NCBI GenBank assembly: GCA_016716675.1
Contig: JADJVG010000006.1
Span: forward strand, 62,001 to 126,000
Origin: Hyphomicrobium sp.
GTDB taxonomy: Bacteria > Pseudomonadota > Alphaproteobacteria > Rhizobiales > Hyphomicrobiaceae
Length of the DNA stretch: 64,000 nt
Direction: 5' to 3'
Of this stretch, positions 24,642-34,115 are shown one piece after another (positions within the stretch are counted from its first letter, which is position 1; each line of letters opens with the position of its first letter). The position numbers were made by a program, and so were the translations under genes. Below the pieces are notes generated by a model. It saw only the letters and a program-made list of their open reading frames with translations. It had not been told where the DNA came from and did no database searches.

Positions 24642-25601
24642 ATGCCAACCGCCACGGCCTCCAAGCATTCGGCCGGATCACCTGCACACCACACACCCGT
24701 CCTTCGCCCCAGGCAATCCTTCCAGGATCTGATCCTGACGCTACAGCAGTTCTGGGGTGCCCAAGGCTGCGTGGTCCTGCAACCCTATGACATGGAAGTT
24801 GGCGCTGGCACCTTCCATCCGGCGACGACGTTGCGGGCGCTCGGGCCGAAGCCGTGGGCGGCCGCCTACGTACAACCCTCGCGCCGTCCGAAGGATGGCC
24901 GGTACGGAGAAAATCCCAACCGCTTGCAGCACTATTATCAGTTCCAGGTGATCATGAAGCCGTCACCGGCCAACATCCAGGAGCTGTATCTCGCCAGCCT
25001 CGACGCTATCGGCATTGACACCGCCAACAATGATATCCGCTTTGTCGAAGACGATTGGGAAAGCCCGACGCTTGGTGCCTGGGGCCTCGGCTGGGAAGTC
25101 TGGTGCAACGGCATGGAGGTGTCGCAGTTCACCTACTTCCAGCAGGTCGGCGGCTACGACTGCAATCCCGTCTCCGGCGAAATCACCTACGGCCTCGAAC
25201 GCCTCGCCATGTACGTGCAGGGCGTCGACCGGGTCTTCGATCTCAACTTCAACGGCCGCACCGACGACCGCCGCTTGAATTACGGCGACGTCTTTCTGCA
25301 GGCCGAACGCGAATATTCGCGCCACAACTTCGAACACGCCAATACCGCGATGCTGCTTCAGCATTTCAAGGATGCGGAAGACGAATGCGTGGCGCTGCTT
25401 GCCAAGGGTGAGCATAACGACGGCCATCAAATGGCCCTTCCTGCCTATGATCAGTGCATCAAAGCCAGCCACGTTTTCAATCTGCTTGATGCGCGCGGTG
25501 TCATCTCAGTAACGGAACGGCAAAGTTATATTCTGCGCGTGCGTGAGCTGGCGAAAGCCTGCTGCGCCGCGTGGCTCACAACGGATGGAGGACGTGGATG
25601 A
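24642..25601 (+). CDS. glyQ: Glycine-tRNA ligase, alpha subunit
   Basis: Catalytic subunit of the tetrameric (alpha2-beta2) GlyRS. It has S-F-Q-D-L-I-L-T-L-Q-Q-F-W, Q-P-Y-D-M-E-V-G-A-G-T-F and R-R-P-K-D-G-R-Y-G-E-N-P-N-R of class II synthetases. With ATG 24642 the protein is 319 residues; ATG 24630 is a close alternative. Its stop overlaps the ATG of the next gene (ATGA). Confidence 0.96.
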   Translation: MPTATASKHSAGSPAHHTPVLRPRQSFQDLILTLQQFWGAQGCVVLQPYDMEVGAGTFHPATTLRALGPKPWAAAYVQPSRRPKDGRYGENPNRLQHYYQFQVIMKPSPANIQELYLASLDAIGIDTANNDIRFVEDDWESPTLGAWGLGWEVWCNGMEVSQFTYFQQVGGYDCNPVSGEITYGLERLAMYVQGVDRVFDLNFNGRTDDRRLNYGDVFLQAEREYSRHNFEHANTAMLLQHFKDAEDECVALLAKGEHNDGHQMALPAYDQCIKASHVFNLLDARGVISVTERQSYILRVRELAKACCAAWLTTDGGRG

Positions 25602-26026
25602 ACCAGGATATGATCGTTGGTCTGTTGGCGCTCGGCGTACCGCTGTTCGCCGTTGGCTATTTGATGCTCCGCCAGAACGTCGGTGTGTTCCGCATGTTCG
25701 TGGCGATGCTGCTGATTGGTCTCGGCTATCTGACGGCCACTGGAGCCATCAGCGATATTGGCCGCAAGCTCATGGGTTCTGATGCGGTCGTGGTGCCGGT
25801 CGAGGCGCCAGCTGCAAACACCGCTCCTGCGGCTGATGCTCCGGCTGCTGAAACGCCGGCGCCTGCGGCTGAGACGCCTGCAGCCGAGCCCCCGGCCACA
25901 ACCGATGCGGCGCCTGCCGCCCCCGCGGACGATGCCGCCGGCGAACCACCCGCCGAAGTACCGGCCGCTCCGGCTGATGATGCACCGCCCTCCGAAGGCG
26001 AGCCGGCACCGCCTGCCAATCCATAA
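25598..26026 (+). CDS. Membrane protein with Ala/Pro-rich tail between glyQ and glyS
   Basis: 142 residues: two hydrophobic helices (about 5-20 and 28-45) and then an Ala/Pro/Glu-rich tail of low complexity reaching to the end. GGAGG lies 6 nt before ATG 25598, inside glyQ. The tail is acidic and may be extracytoplasmic or a disordered linker. No family is recognised. Its place inside the glyQ-glyS unit suggests it is co-expressed with GlyRS, not that it acts in it. Confidence 0.75.
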   Translation: MNQDMIVGLLALGVPLFAVGYLMLRQNVGVFRMFVAMLLIGLGYLTATGAISDIGRKLMGSDAVVVPVEAPAANTAPAADAPAAETPAPAAETPAAEPPATTDAAPAAPADDAAGEPPAEVPAAPADDAPPSEGEPAPPANP

Positions 26027-26100
26027 CAAACGCGAGCCTGCGCCCCTCAATGTTGTTGGGGCGCAGGCCACGTCCCACGTCCTCCAGCGTATGGTCCCGA

Positions 26101-28293
26101 ATGTCTGAACTCTTGCTCGAATTGTTTTCCGAAGAAATCCCCGCACGCTTGCAAGTGAAGGCGGCAGACGATCTGCGCCGCCTGGTCACCGAAGGTTTGA
26201 AAGTGCGCGGGCTCGAAATCGGAGACGCAGTCAGCTATTCGACGCCGCGCCGCTTGACGTTGGTGGTTGCGGGTGTGCCCGCCAAGTCGCCAGCGATTTC
26301 GGAAGAAAAGAAAGGCCCGCGCGTCGGGGCGCCGGAACAAGCCGTTGCAGGGTTTTTAAAGTCAGCCGGGCTCGCGTCGTTGGCAGATGCCGAGATCGTC
26401 AAAGACGAAAAGAAGGGCGACTACTATACCGCCAGAATCGAAAAGCCGGGCAGGGCAGCACAAGACATCATCGCTGAAACGATCAGCGAGGTCATGCTCA
26501 AATTCCCGTGGCAGAAGTCTATGCGCTGGGGCTCGCAGCCGTTCCAGTGGGTCCGTCCGCTGCAATCAATCCTGTGCGTGCTGGGCGGCAAGGTCGTGGC
26601 GTTCACGGTTGCCGGTATTGAAAGCGGCAACGAAACGCGCGGTCATCGATTCCTCGCGCCCGGCAGCTTCAAGGCCAAGGATTTCGCCGATTACCAAGAG
26701 AAGTTGAAACAGCATCAGGTGATGCTCGACCCGGCGCTACGGGTGGCTTCCATCAGCCGGCAGGCACTCGCCTTGGCGAAAACCGCCAAGCTTGAACTGG
26801 TTGAAGACGAGGCGCTGCTTCATGAAAATGCCGGCCTCACCGAATGGCCGGTGGTGCTGATGGGCACGTTTGACGAATCCTTCCTCAGCGTCCCCGGCGA
26901 ATGCCTGACCACGTCGATGAAGTCTCATCAGAAGTGCTTTTCGTTGCGCGATCCGAAAACCAAAAAGCTCGCGAACCGGTTCCTGCTGGTATCGAACCTC
27001 GTTGCCAAGGATGGCGGCGAGCAAATCGTGCAGGGGAACGAGAAGGTCATTCGCGCGCGTCTGTCGGACGCTAAATTTTTCTGGGATCAGGATCTCAAGA
27101 AGTCGCTCGCTGAAATGGCGATCGCGCTCGGCGGCATCACGTTCCATGAAAAGCTCGGAAGCCAGAGGGATCGCGTGGAGCGCATCGCCGAATTGGCTTT
27201 CGACATCGCAGGCGCTGTGGACGCGGTGCCGGAAGATGCGCGCCGGGCCGCCCAGCTCTGCAAGGCCGATTTGGTGTCCGGCATGGTTGGTGAGTTCCCC
27301 GAGCTGCAGGGCCTGATGGGCCGCTACTACGCGGACGCTGCCGGTACGAAGCCCGAAATCGCGCGCGCCATTGAACTGCACTACAAGCCGAAAGGCCCGA
27401 CGGACGTGGTGCCGCGCGAAGAAGACGGAGATAGCGTCGCAATCGCGGTCGCGCTCGCTGACAAGCTCGATACGCTGGTCGGCTTTTGGGCGATCAACGA
27501 AAAGCCGACCGGATCGGGCGATCCTTATCAGTTGCGCCGCGCTGCTTTGGGCGTGATCCGCATAGTGCTGGAGAATGACCTCAGGCTTCCGCTTGGAAAG
27601 GTCATGTCGCAAGCGCTTTCGCTGTTCAAAAGCGATGGTGCTGGAAAAGTCGTCACGACGGAACGCATGGCGGTGAAGGCGATCGCGGGCGGTAGCGCCA
27701 AGAAGTCGGCGTCGGCCGAGGGCACCGCCGTCACTGTGATCACGGCCGTCTCGAAGGACGCGATTGCAGCCGACCTTCTCTCGTTCTTTGCAGACCGCCT
27801 CAAAGTTTTCCTCAAAGACCAGGGCAAGCGTCACGATCTGATCGACGCGGTGTTCTCGCTCGGCGGCCAGGACGATCTGGCGCTCATCGTGCGCCGCGTT
27901 GAGGCGCTCGATGCGTTCCTGAAAACCGACGACGGTGCCAACTTGCTGGCGGGCGTAAAGCGCGCCGCCAACATTCTCGGCATCGAAGAAAAGAAGGACA
28001 AGAAGTCCTACGCGGCGAGCTACGACCTCGCCCTTCTGAAAGACAAGGAAGAGATTGCGCTCGCCGCCAAGATCGAGGAAGTGAAGCAAGACACGGTTGC
28101 TGCGATCAACGTCGAGAACTTTGCAGGCGCCATGCGCGCGCTTGCTGAGTTGCGGCCACCGGTTGACGCGTTTTTTGAAAAGATCCTGGTCAACGCCGAC
28201 GACCCGAAGATCCGTGAAAACCGCCTGAAACTTCTGTCTGAAATTCGCGCGGCAACCGCGACCGTCGCGGATTTCTCGAAGATTGCCGGCTGA
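26101..28293 (+). CDS. glyS: Glycine-tRNA ligase, beta subunit
   Basis: 730 residues, close to the family. It starts M-S-E-L-L-L-E-L-F-S-E-E-I-P-A, has T-P-R-R-L-T-L-V-V, the conserved H-Q-K-C-F in K-S-H-Q-K-C-F-S-L, and the HD-like and tRNA-binding regions to a C-terminal DALR-type helical end. It recognises tRNA(Gly). It lies 74 bp after the small membrane-protein gene. Confidence 0.96.
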   Translation: MSELLLELFSEEIPARLQVKAADDLRRLVTEGLKVRGLEIGDAVSYSTPRRLTLVVAGVPAKSPAISEEKKGPRVGAPEQAVAGFLKSAGLASLADAEIVKDEKKGDYYTARIEKPGRAAQDIIAETISEVMLKFPWQKSMRWGSQPFQWVRPLQSILCVLGGKVVAFTVAGIESGNETRGHRFLAPGSFKAKDFADYQEKLKQHQVMLDPALRVASISRQALALAKTAKLELVEDEALLHENAGLTEWPVVLMGTFDESFLSVPGECLTTSMKSHQKCFSLRDPKTKKLANRFLLVSNLVAKDGGEQIVQGNEKVIRARLSDAKFFWDQDLKKSLAEMAIALGGITFHEKLGSQRDRVERIAELAFDIAGAVDAVPEDARRAAQLCKADLVSGMVGEFPELQGLMGRYYADAAGTKPEIARAIELHYKPKGPTDVVPREEDGDSVAIAVALADKLDTLVGFWAINEKPTGSGDPYQLRRAALGVIRIVLENDLRLPLGKVMSQALSLFKSDGAGKVVTTERMAVKAIAGGSAKKSASAEGTAVTVITAVSKDAIAADLLSFFADRLKVFLKDQGKRHDLIDAVFSLGGQDDLALIVRRVEALDAFLKTDDGANLLAGVKRAANILGIEEKKDKKSYAASYDLALLKDKEEIALAAKIEEVKQDTVAAINVENFAGAMRALAELRPPVDAFFEKILVNADDPKIRENRLKLLSEIRAATATVADFSKIAG

Positions 28294-28751
28294 TCGCGGG
28301 CCAGTGTAGCGCTTTCCCGTGCGCCAACGCCGCCAACGCTCCCGTGACGTGGGCGTGGCGCACCTCAAGCAGAATCCGAGTCAGAGAGCCCACGTGAGAC
28401 TGTGTCGGCGGGTCTTGTTCGGTGCGTGCCGCTCGGGTGGCGCTATCGCGCGTCCCAAGTGCTGAATGGCACACGCCATCCCCTGGACTGGCACCAAGTC
28501 ATGGGCTCGACGGAGAAAAACCCAATAAAATCGCCAATGGATTGAAGGGAGCTGACGTGACAGACCATCAGGCCCTCACCAGATGGCGCGACACCCCGCG
28601 GCACGCGATCTCGTCAGCTCCCCTGAGTTCTTATTAACCACAGGCGTTAGCCCAATATACCGCCTTCAAGGAATAGGTGTTTCTAACGCATAATTAACGC
28701 AGGGTTTTAAACGACAAATTTCCCACAAAAAGATGTGGACAACGCGCGCCG
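28294..28751. other. Non-coding region between glyS and the Mrp gene with two inverted repeats
   Basis: 458 bp without a plausible gene. It holds (a) a 12-bp stem with one bulged A (28319-28331 with 28352-28363, 20-nt loop) just after glyS, (b) a perfect 11-bp repeat GGGAGCTGACG/CGTCAGCTCCC (28547-28557 with 28612-28622) enclosing smaller hairpins, and (c) an AT-rich end (28630-28740) with DnaA-box-like words TTAACCACA and TGTGGACAA, each one mismatch from consensus. Confidence 0.6.
28547..28622. ncRNA. Candidate structured RNA (three-way junction)
   Basis: The closing 11-bp stem encloses CCATC/GATGG with an inner GG/CC (28566-28587) and a second GC-rich hairpin, CGCG/CGCG type (28588-28608). 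The shape is a three-way junction of 76 nt. I do not recognise it as a known RNA; either strand could be transcribed. No T-run follows directly. Confidence 0.35.
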
Positions 28752-30284
28752 CTATTCGCGCGTCAGCCCCTTTGCCGCGAGTTCTTGGAGATAGGTGGCC
28801 CAGCGGCTTTCTTTCTCGCGGCCGAGGACGTGCAGATAGCCCCAGGTGTAAAATCCGGTGTTGTGACCATCGTCGAAATTGATGCGCGTCGCGTAATTGC
28901 CGACCGGCGTCAGGCTGACGATCTTCACGTTCTTTTTGCGCGGAACGGTGACTCGCTGATCGGGAGAGTGGCCCTGCACTTCGGCGGACGGGCTCATCAC
29001 GCGCAGCATTTCGGCTGGGTACTCGAACGTCCGGCCATCGGGGAATGCTGCTTTGAGGCCTTTGCCGTCTTTGTCGATATCGAGCTTCGGCGGCGGGGTG
29101 AGGGTACCTTGGGCGCGCTCAACCTCGGCCCATACTTTGGTGGCCAGCTCGCGGAAGATTTTGGCGTGCGGGCTATCGGGTTCCGTCACGGTCAAAGGTT
29201 TGCCGCTGTCGGAGGTTTCGCGGATGTCCATGTGCAGCGGCACTTCGCCGAGGAACGTCGCACCGAGTTTGGCTGCTTCATCGCGCGCTCCGCCGTGACC
29301 GAAGATGTCGGCGCGTGTTCCGCAACTCGGGCACAGGAAGTAGCTCATGTTTTCGACCACGCCGAGGATCGGCACTTCGACGCGCTTAAACATTGAGATG
29401 CCTTTGCGCGCATCGATCAGCGCAAGGTCCTGCGGGGTCGAGACGATGACCGCGCCGGAAAGCGGCACGTTCTGCGAAATCGAGAGCTGAATATCGCCGG
29501 TACCGGGCGGCATATCGATGACCAGCACGTCGAGATCGCCCGTCGTGCCGGCCCAATCTGTTTCGCGCAGCATCTGATTGAGGGCCGAGACGACCATCGG
29601 ACCGCGCCAGGCAACGGGCGTGTCTTCGTCGACGAGGAAGCCCATCGACATAACCTTGATGCCCCAGCCTTCCATCGGCTGAATGACTTTGCCGTCCGTG
29701 ACCTTCGGTTTGCCTTTGATGCCGAGCAAGCGCGGTTGCGACGGACCGTAGATATCGGCGTCTACCACGCCGACCTTGAGCCCGATGGCCTGCAGTCCGA
29801 GTGCGAGGTTTACGGTGACGGTTGATTTGCCGACGCCGCCCTTGCCGGATGCGACCGCGATGATGCGCTTGACGCCGCGGATCGCCTGCGCCGCCTTGGC
29901 TGCAGCATTGGTTGCCAACGCCGCCGCTTGACGCGGACCGGCGCCGTCGCCGGTGGCGCCGCCGGCACGCGCTGCCTGCACGCGCGGATGTTCTTTCGCT
30001 GCTCCAGCGGGTGCTGCCTGGCGCGACGCACCACCGCTGACATCGGCCGTCAGCACGGCCGTGACGCCTTTGACGCCGTCAATTTCCGACACAACCTTCT
30101 CGGCCGCCTTGCGCAACTGTTCGAGTTCTTCAGCGCGGCTCGCTGGAATTGTGATCGAGAAGTAGACTCGATCGTCTTTGATCAGGATTTCAGACACCAG
30201 CCCGAGATCGACGATATTGCTCTGTAGGTCGGGGCCTTTGACCCTTTGCAACGCCTGCAGAACCTGGGCCTTTTCAACGGACAT
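28752..30284 (-). CDS. apbC: Mrp/ApbC iron-sulfur carrier ATPase with DUF59 and DUF971 domains
   Basis: 510 residues, longer than ordinary Mrp (about 370). Domains: N-terminal DUF59/MIP18 (1-85), an Ala-rich linker, the P-loop Mrp/NBP35 ATPase (140-390) with G-K-G-G-V-G-K-S at 147-154 and cluster cysteines C318-P-S-C321, then a C-terminal DUF971-like domain (about 400-505: F-P-D-G-R-T-F-E-Y-P-A-E and Y-A-T-R-I-N-F-D-D-G-H-N-T-G). It loads Fe-S clusters on apoproteins. The DUF971 fusion is the odd point. GGAGG lies 7 nt before the ATG. Confidence 0.93.
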   Translation of the reverse strand: MSVEKAQVLQALQRVKGPDLQSNIVDLGLVSEILIKDDRVYFSITIPASRAEELEQLRKAAEKVVSEIDGVKGVTAVLTADVSGGASRQAAPAGAAKEHPRVQAARAGGATGDGAGPRQAAALATNAAAKAAQAIRGVKRIIAVASGKGGVGKSTVTVNLALGLQAIGLKVGVVDADIYGPSQPRLLGIKGKPKVTDGKVIQPMEGWGIKVMSMGFLVDEDTPVAWRGPMVVSALNQMLRETDWAGTTGDLDVLVIDMPPGTGDIQLSISQNVPLSGAVIVSTPQDLALIDARKGISMFKRVEVPILGVVENMSYFLCPSCGTRADIFGHGGARDEAAKLGATFLGEVPLHMDIRETSDSGKPLTVTEPDSPHAKIFRELATKVWAEVERAQGTLTPPPKLDIDKDGKGLKAAFPDGRTFEYPAEMLRVMSPSAEVQGHSPDQRVTVPRKKNVKIVSLTPVGNYATRINFDDGHNTGFYTWGYLHVLGREKESRWATYLQELAAKGLTRE

Positions 30285-30485
30285 GCTTGCTCCTCCCGGA
30301 AAGTGTCATTTGGCTTCATGTGCTCAGGCGCGAGGTCTGCTGCACGTGCCGCGTGTTCGTTAATTGGCTATACTGTCATGGCTGCGTGCGCGAAAGACTT
30401 AGGGCGCGCGGCTATTTTGCCGGCACGATCCGGCGGATCGTCGAGAACGCCTTGATTGCGTTGTTCGCGCGACCTAAACCGGCGC

Positions 30486-31127
30486 ATGGCCGCAGCACGC
30501 GATAGAACCGAAAACCGCTGTCTCGGCGTCATCCTCGCGGGCGGCGCCTCCCGCAGAATGGGTGGCGGCGACAAAGCCCTTGCCGACCTCGGCGGGCGTC
30601 CGCTGCTGGCCCACGTCATTGCGCGGTTTCAACCTCAAGTGACCCGGCTGATCCTCAACGCAAACGGGCCGCCACAGCGATTTTCTCAGTTCGGGCTACC
30701 GGTCGTGCCGGATCTTGACGGCCGGGCTCTGGGGCCGCTTGCGGGGCTGCTGGCGGCCATGGAATGGGCAGCGCGTACCGACCCGGCTTTAACCGCGATT
30801 GCCGCCGTCACGTCCGACGTGCCGTTCCTGCCGCCGGACTTGGTTTCCCGGCTTGCCGTGGCCGCGGGCTCGGGGGTGGCAATAGCCGTCTCGAGCGGCC
30901 GCCGTCACCCGACAATCGGGCTTTGGCCGCTGGCGCTGAAAGCCGACATTGCAGCCGCACTGGCACGCGATGACTTAAGTGTGAACGCTTTTGCATCGCG
31001 ACACAGTGCAGTTGAAGTCTCGTTCCCATTCAGCGAGACTGACGGCGCAATGATCGATCCGTTTTTCAATGCCAACACGCCGGATGACCTAGCGGAGGCG
31101 CGCCGCATTGTCGCGCACGCAATGTGA
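30486..31127 (+). CDS. mobA: Molybdenum cofactor guanylyltransferase
   Basis: 213 residues with the nucleotidyltransferase signature L-A-G-G-A-S-R-R-M-G-G-G-D-K-A-L and later T-S-D-V-P-F-L-P and the C-terminal N-A-N-T-P-D-D-L. It converts Mo-molybdopterin to the guanine dinucleotide form used by bacterial oxidoreductases. Its stop overlaps a possible GTG start of mobB. Confidence 0.94.
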   Translation: MAAARDRTENRCLGVILAGGASRRMGGGDKALADLGGRPLLAHVIARFQPQVTRLILNANGPPQRFSQFGLPVVPDLDGRALGPLAGLLAAMEWAARTDPALTAIAAVTSDVPFLPPDLVSRLAVAAGSGVAIAVSSGRRHPTIGLWPLALKADIAAALARDDLSVNAFASRHSAVEVSFPFSETDGAMIDPFFNANTPDDLAEARRIVAHAM

Positions 31128-31171
31128 ACTCGCCTTCAAATGTGACCACGCCTTCAACCCAAGAGAGAGAC

Positions 31172-31729
31172 ATGGCCAGCAGCATGAGAGCCACTCCGGC
31201 GACCACTCCCATCCTCGGCGTCGCGGGATGGTCGAATTCCGGCAAGACAACGCTAATCGAGAGGCTCACCCGGCATTTCACCAACAAAGGGCTGCGCGTC
31301 GCAACGATCAAGCATACGCATCACAAATTCGAGATCGATAAGCCCGACAGCGATACCGCGCGTCACCGCATGGCAGGCGCTGCAGAGACGGCCATTGTTT
31401 CTGGAACGCGGGTTGCCGTCGTTGAAGAAATCTATGCGCGCGGCGAACCATCGCTCGAAGACATTGCCAAGCGTTTGAAGCCGGCCGACATCATCCTGGT
31501 CGAAGGCTACAAGTCCGCTGCGATCCCGAAAATTGAAGTGCGCCGCGCGGCCGTCGCGAGCGAAAAATTACTGGCTTCGTCCGACCCGTTGGTGATCGGC
31601 ATCGCTGCCGACTACGAGCTCGACGGACACGGCAAGCCGGTTTTCGCGCTCGATGACATCGCCGGTATCGCCGGCCTTATCGAAGAAGCTTGCGGTCCGT
31701 TCGACGCTCTACGGCGAGCCCAGGCCTAA
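31172..31729 (+). CDS. mobB: Molybdopterin-guanine dinucleotide biosynthesis protein B
   Basis: 185 residues with the P-loop G-W-S-N-S-G-K-T-T, then T-I-K-H-T-H-H (metal/substrate), D-S-D-T-A-R-H and I-L-V-E-G-Y-K. It is a GTP-binding partner of MobA. I take ATG 31172 (GAGAGA just before); the frame also opens at GTG 31124, which overlaps the mobA stop. The pair forms one unit. Confidence 0.93.
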   Translation: MASSMRATPATTPILGVAGWSNSGKTTLIERLTRHFTNKGLRVATIKHTHHKFEIDKPDSDTARHRMAGAAETAIVSGTRVAVVEEIYARGEPSLEDIAKRLKPADIILVEGYKSAAIPKIEVRRAAVASEKLLASSDPLVIGIAADYELDGHGKPVFALDDIAGIAGLIEEACGPFDALRRAQA

Positions 31730-31752
31730 CAGACGCGTCACCGCGCGATTGA

Positions 31753-33657
31753 TCAGGCCGTGGCGCCCGTTTCGGCCAACTCATAGGCTTCTGACGCCGC
31801 GAGCCACGCATCTTCGGCGTCGCTGAGGCGTTTGACGAGCATACCGCGATCTTGTGCCAGCTTCTGCGCCTTGCCCGGATCGCTGGTGTAGATGCCGGCA
31901 TCGGCCAGCAGGCCATCCAGCTTGGCAATCTCATGGGTCAGTTTTTCTACGGTCTTTTCCGCCGTCTGCATGGCCTTCTTGAGGGGGGCCAATTCGGCGC
32001 GCCTGTCGGCGGCGGCGCGGCGTTGCTCCGTGCGGCTGACGATCGCCTCGCCGTCGTCGCGATCGCGGGCCTTCTCGCGGCTCTTGCCGCCGCGATCCGC
32101 CAGCAGTTCGTTGCGATAACTCTCCATATCGCCGTCATAGTTCTTGACCGTGCCGTCCTTGACGATCCACAGCCTGTCGGCGGTCGCCTCGACGAGATGC
32201 CGGTCATGGCTGATCAGGATGACAGCGCCGTCGAATTCCATCAGCGCGCGAATGAGCGCCTCGCGGCTATCGACGTCCAAATGGTTGGTCGGCTCGTCGA
32301 GGATCAGCAGATGCGGGCCGAAGAATGCGGTGAGCGCCAGCAGCAGGCGGGCTTTCTCGCCGCCTGAAAGATTGGCGCATTTGGTATCGGCCTTGGCTGC
32401 GGAAAAACCGAACGTGCCGAGCCGCGTGCGCCGTTGCGCTTCAGTCGCGTCCGGCATGACCTTCAACATGTACTCGTAAGGCGTCTCCTGCGGATTGAGA
32501 TCGTCGAGCTGGTGCTGGGCGAAGTATCCGACATCGACTTTCTGCGCGCCGATAACTTTTCCCGTGAGCGGGGTTAGGCGACCGGCGATCAATTTAGCAA
32601 ACGTCGATTTGCCGTTGCCGTTCTGGCCGAGCAGCGCGATGCGATCGTCCTGATCGATGCGCAGATCGAGGCCTTTCAAAATCGGCTTATCAGCTTCGTA
32701 TCCGGCGCTCGCGCCTTCAAGCCGCAAGAGCGGACTGGCGATCATTTTCTGCGGCTGCGGAAATAGGAACGGGATGACGCGATCATCGACCTGCGCCGCG
32801 ATCGGCTGCATCTTGGCCAGCGCTTTCACGCGGCGTTGTGCTTGTGAGGCTTTGCTCGCCTTGGCTTTAAAGCGGTCGATGAACTTCTGCAGATGCTTGC
32901 GCTGATCGTCCTGTTTCTTTTTGAGCTTGAGATCGAGGCGCTGCTTCTCGCGGCGCGTCTCTTCGAAGTCGTCATAGCCGCCCGTGTAAACGGTCAGCTT
33001 GCCCTTATCGAGGTGCAGGATGGTACCGACCGCGCGGTTCAAAAGATCGCGGTCGTGGCTGACCATCAAAACGGTGTGCGGATAGGTTTTCAGATGTGTT
33101 TCAAGCCACAGCGTGCCTTCGAGATCGAGATAGTTGGTCGGCTCGTCGAGCAGCAGAATCTCAGGTTCGAGAAACAGGATCGCGGCCAGCGCGACGCGCA
33201 TCCGCCATCCGCCCGAAAACGCGCGGCACGGCCTGTTCTGGGCGGCTTCGTCAAAGCCGAGGCCGGATAGAATTTGCGCGGCGCGCGCAGGCGCGGAATG
33301 GGCATCGATATCGGCGAGGCGGATCTGGATTTCGGCAATGCGGTGCGGATCGGTGGCGTGCTCGGCTTCGGTGAGCAGGCTGGCGCGTTCCGTGTCGGCG
33401 GCGAGCACCCATTCGATCAGCGTCGCGTCGCCACCCGGCGCTTCCTGTGCAACATGGCCGATGCGCACGTTGCGCGGCGTGGAGATTGATCCGTCATCGG
33501 GTGCGATCTCGCCTTTGAGCAGGCGGAGCAGCGTCGTCTTGCCAGCGCCATTGCGGCCGACGAGGCCGACCTTGTGGCCGTCGGGTATGGCCGCCGTGGC
33601 GGCATCGAGGATCAGGCGCCCTTCGATTCTGTAGGTAAGGTCGTTGATATGCAGCAT
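31753..33657 (-). CDS. ABC-F family ATPase (Uup/YheS-like)
   Basis: 634 residues with two ABC domains and no membrane part: first Walker A G-R-N-G-A-G-K-T-T and signature F-S-G-G-W-R; second G-Q-N-G-N-G-K-S-T and L-S-G-G-E-K. The linker is charged (about 240-280) and a C-terminal coiled coil (from about 545) resembles the Uup DNA-binding tail. ABC-F proteins act on the ribosome or in DNA precise excision; the exact subfamily is open. Confidence 0.92.
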   Translation of the reverse strand: MLHINDLTYRIEGRLILDAATAAIPDGHKVGLVGRNGAGKTTLLRLLKGEIAPDDGSISTPRNVRIGHVAQEAPGGDATLIEWVLAADTERASLLTEAEHATDPHRIAEIQIRLADIDAHSAPARAAQILSGLGFDEAAQNRPCRAFSGGWRMRVALAAILFLEPEILLLDEPTNYLDLEGTLWLETHLKTYPHTVLMVSHDRDLLNRAVGTILHLDKGKLTVYTGGYDDFEETRREKQRLDLKLKKKQDDQRKHLQKFIDRFKAKASKASQAQRRVKALAKMQPIAAQVDDRVIPFLFPQPQKMIASPLLRLEGASAGYEADKPILKGLDLRIDQDDRIALLGQNGNGKSTFAKLIAGRLTPLTGKVIGAQKVDVGYFAQHQLDDLNPQETPYEYMLKVMPDATEAQRRTRLGTFGFSAAKADTKCANLSGGEKARLLLALTAFFGPHLLILDEPTNHLDVDSREALIRALMEFDGAVILISHDRHLVEATADRLWIVKDGTVKNYDGDMESYRNELLADRGGKSREKARDRDDGEAIVSRTEQRRAAADRRAELAPLKKAMQTAEKTVEKLTHEIAKLDGLLADAGIYTSDPGKAQKLAQDRGMLVKRLSDAEDAWLAASEAYELAETGATA

Positions 33658-33756
33658 GGGGCCAGCCGATAGCGCGTCTGGCGCCGTCTGTCACTGAGGC
33701 GCTTTTGGAACGGCTAACCGCCTTGGCTGCGGACGGTTGTCAGCGGCCAAAAAGTT

Positions 33757-34107
33757 TCACAGCGCGATGCCGAAACGCCCGAGAATCCAGATCATCGCCA
33801 GATACGCCGCGAACGTCAGCGCCGACGAGACGGCGAGGCTCAGCCAGAAGTCGTGCCCTTGATTGATGAGCACCGGCAGCGCCAGAAAGAGCACCAGTGA
33901 CGGCAGCACGTACCAGAAAATGCTGGCCGAAAGGCTGGCGATTTTCGCAGTGTCGCCGGTCTCGCCGTAAATCCAGACGAACGCCAGGAGCGATGTCAAC
34001 GGCAGCGAGGCGATCAAGGCGCCAAGCGCACTTGAGCGTTTGCCGATTTCTGAAATCGCGACGACGAGCACAGCCGTGATGAGAACTTTCAGAGCCGTGT
34101 ATAGCAT
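33757..34107 (-). CDS. DUF3147 membrane protein
   Basis: 116 residues with four hydrophobic helices and the family stretch I-S-E-I-G-K-R-S-S-A-L-G-A-L-I-A-S-L-P-L-T-S at the N-terminus. Function unknown. It starts 8 bp after the GYF_2 gene stop, so both are probably one operon. Confidence 0.85.
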   Translation of the reverse strand: MLYTALKVLITAVLVVAISEIGKRSSALGALIASLPLTSLLAFVWIYGETGDTAKIASLSASIFWYVLPSLVLFLALPVLINQGHDFWLSLAVSSALTFAAYLAMIWILGRFGIAL

Positions 34108-34115
34108 GTGGCCGC

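Noticed and set aside
26737..28368. 543-codon frame antisense to glyS
   Set aside because: Entirely within glyS on the other strand, with an Arg/His-rich, low-quality composition.
28630..28741. DnaA-box-like words and AT-rich stretch as a replication origin
   Set aside because: Only near-matches (each one mismatch), no dnaA, hemE or parAB nearby. Not enough for an origin.
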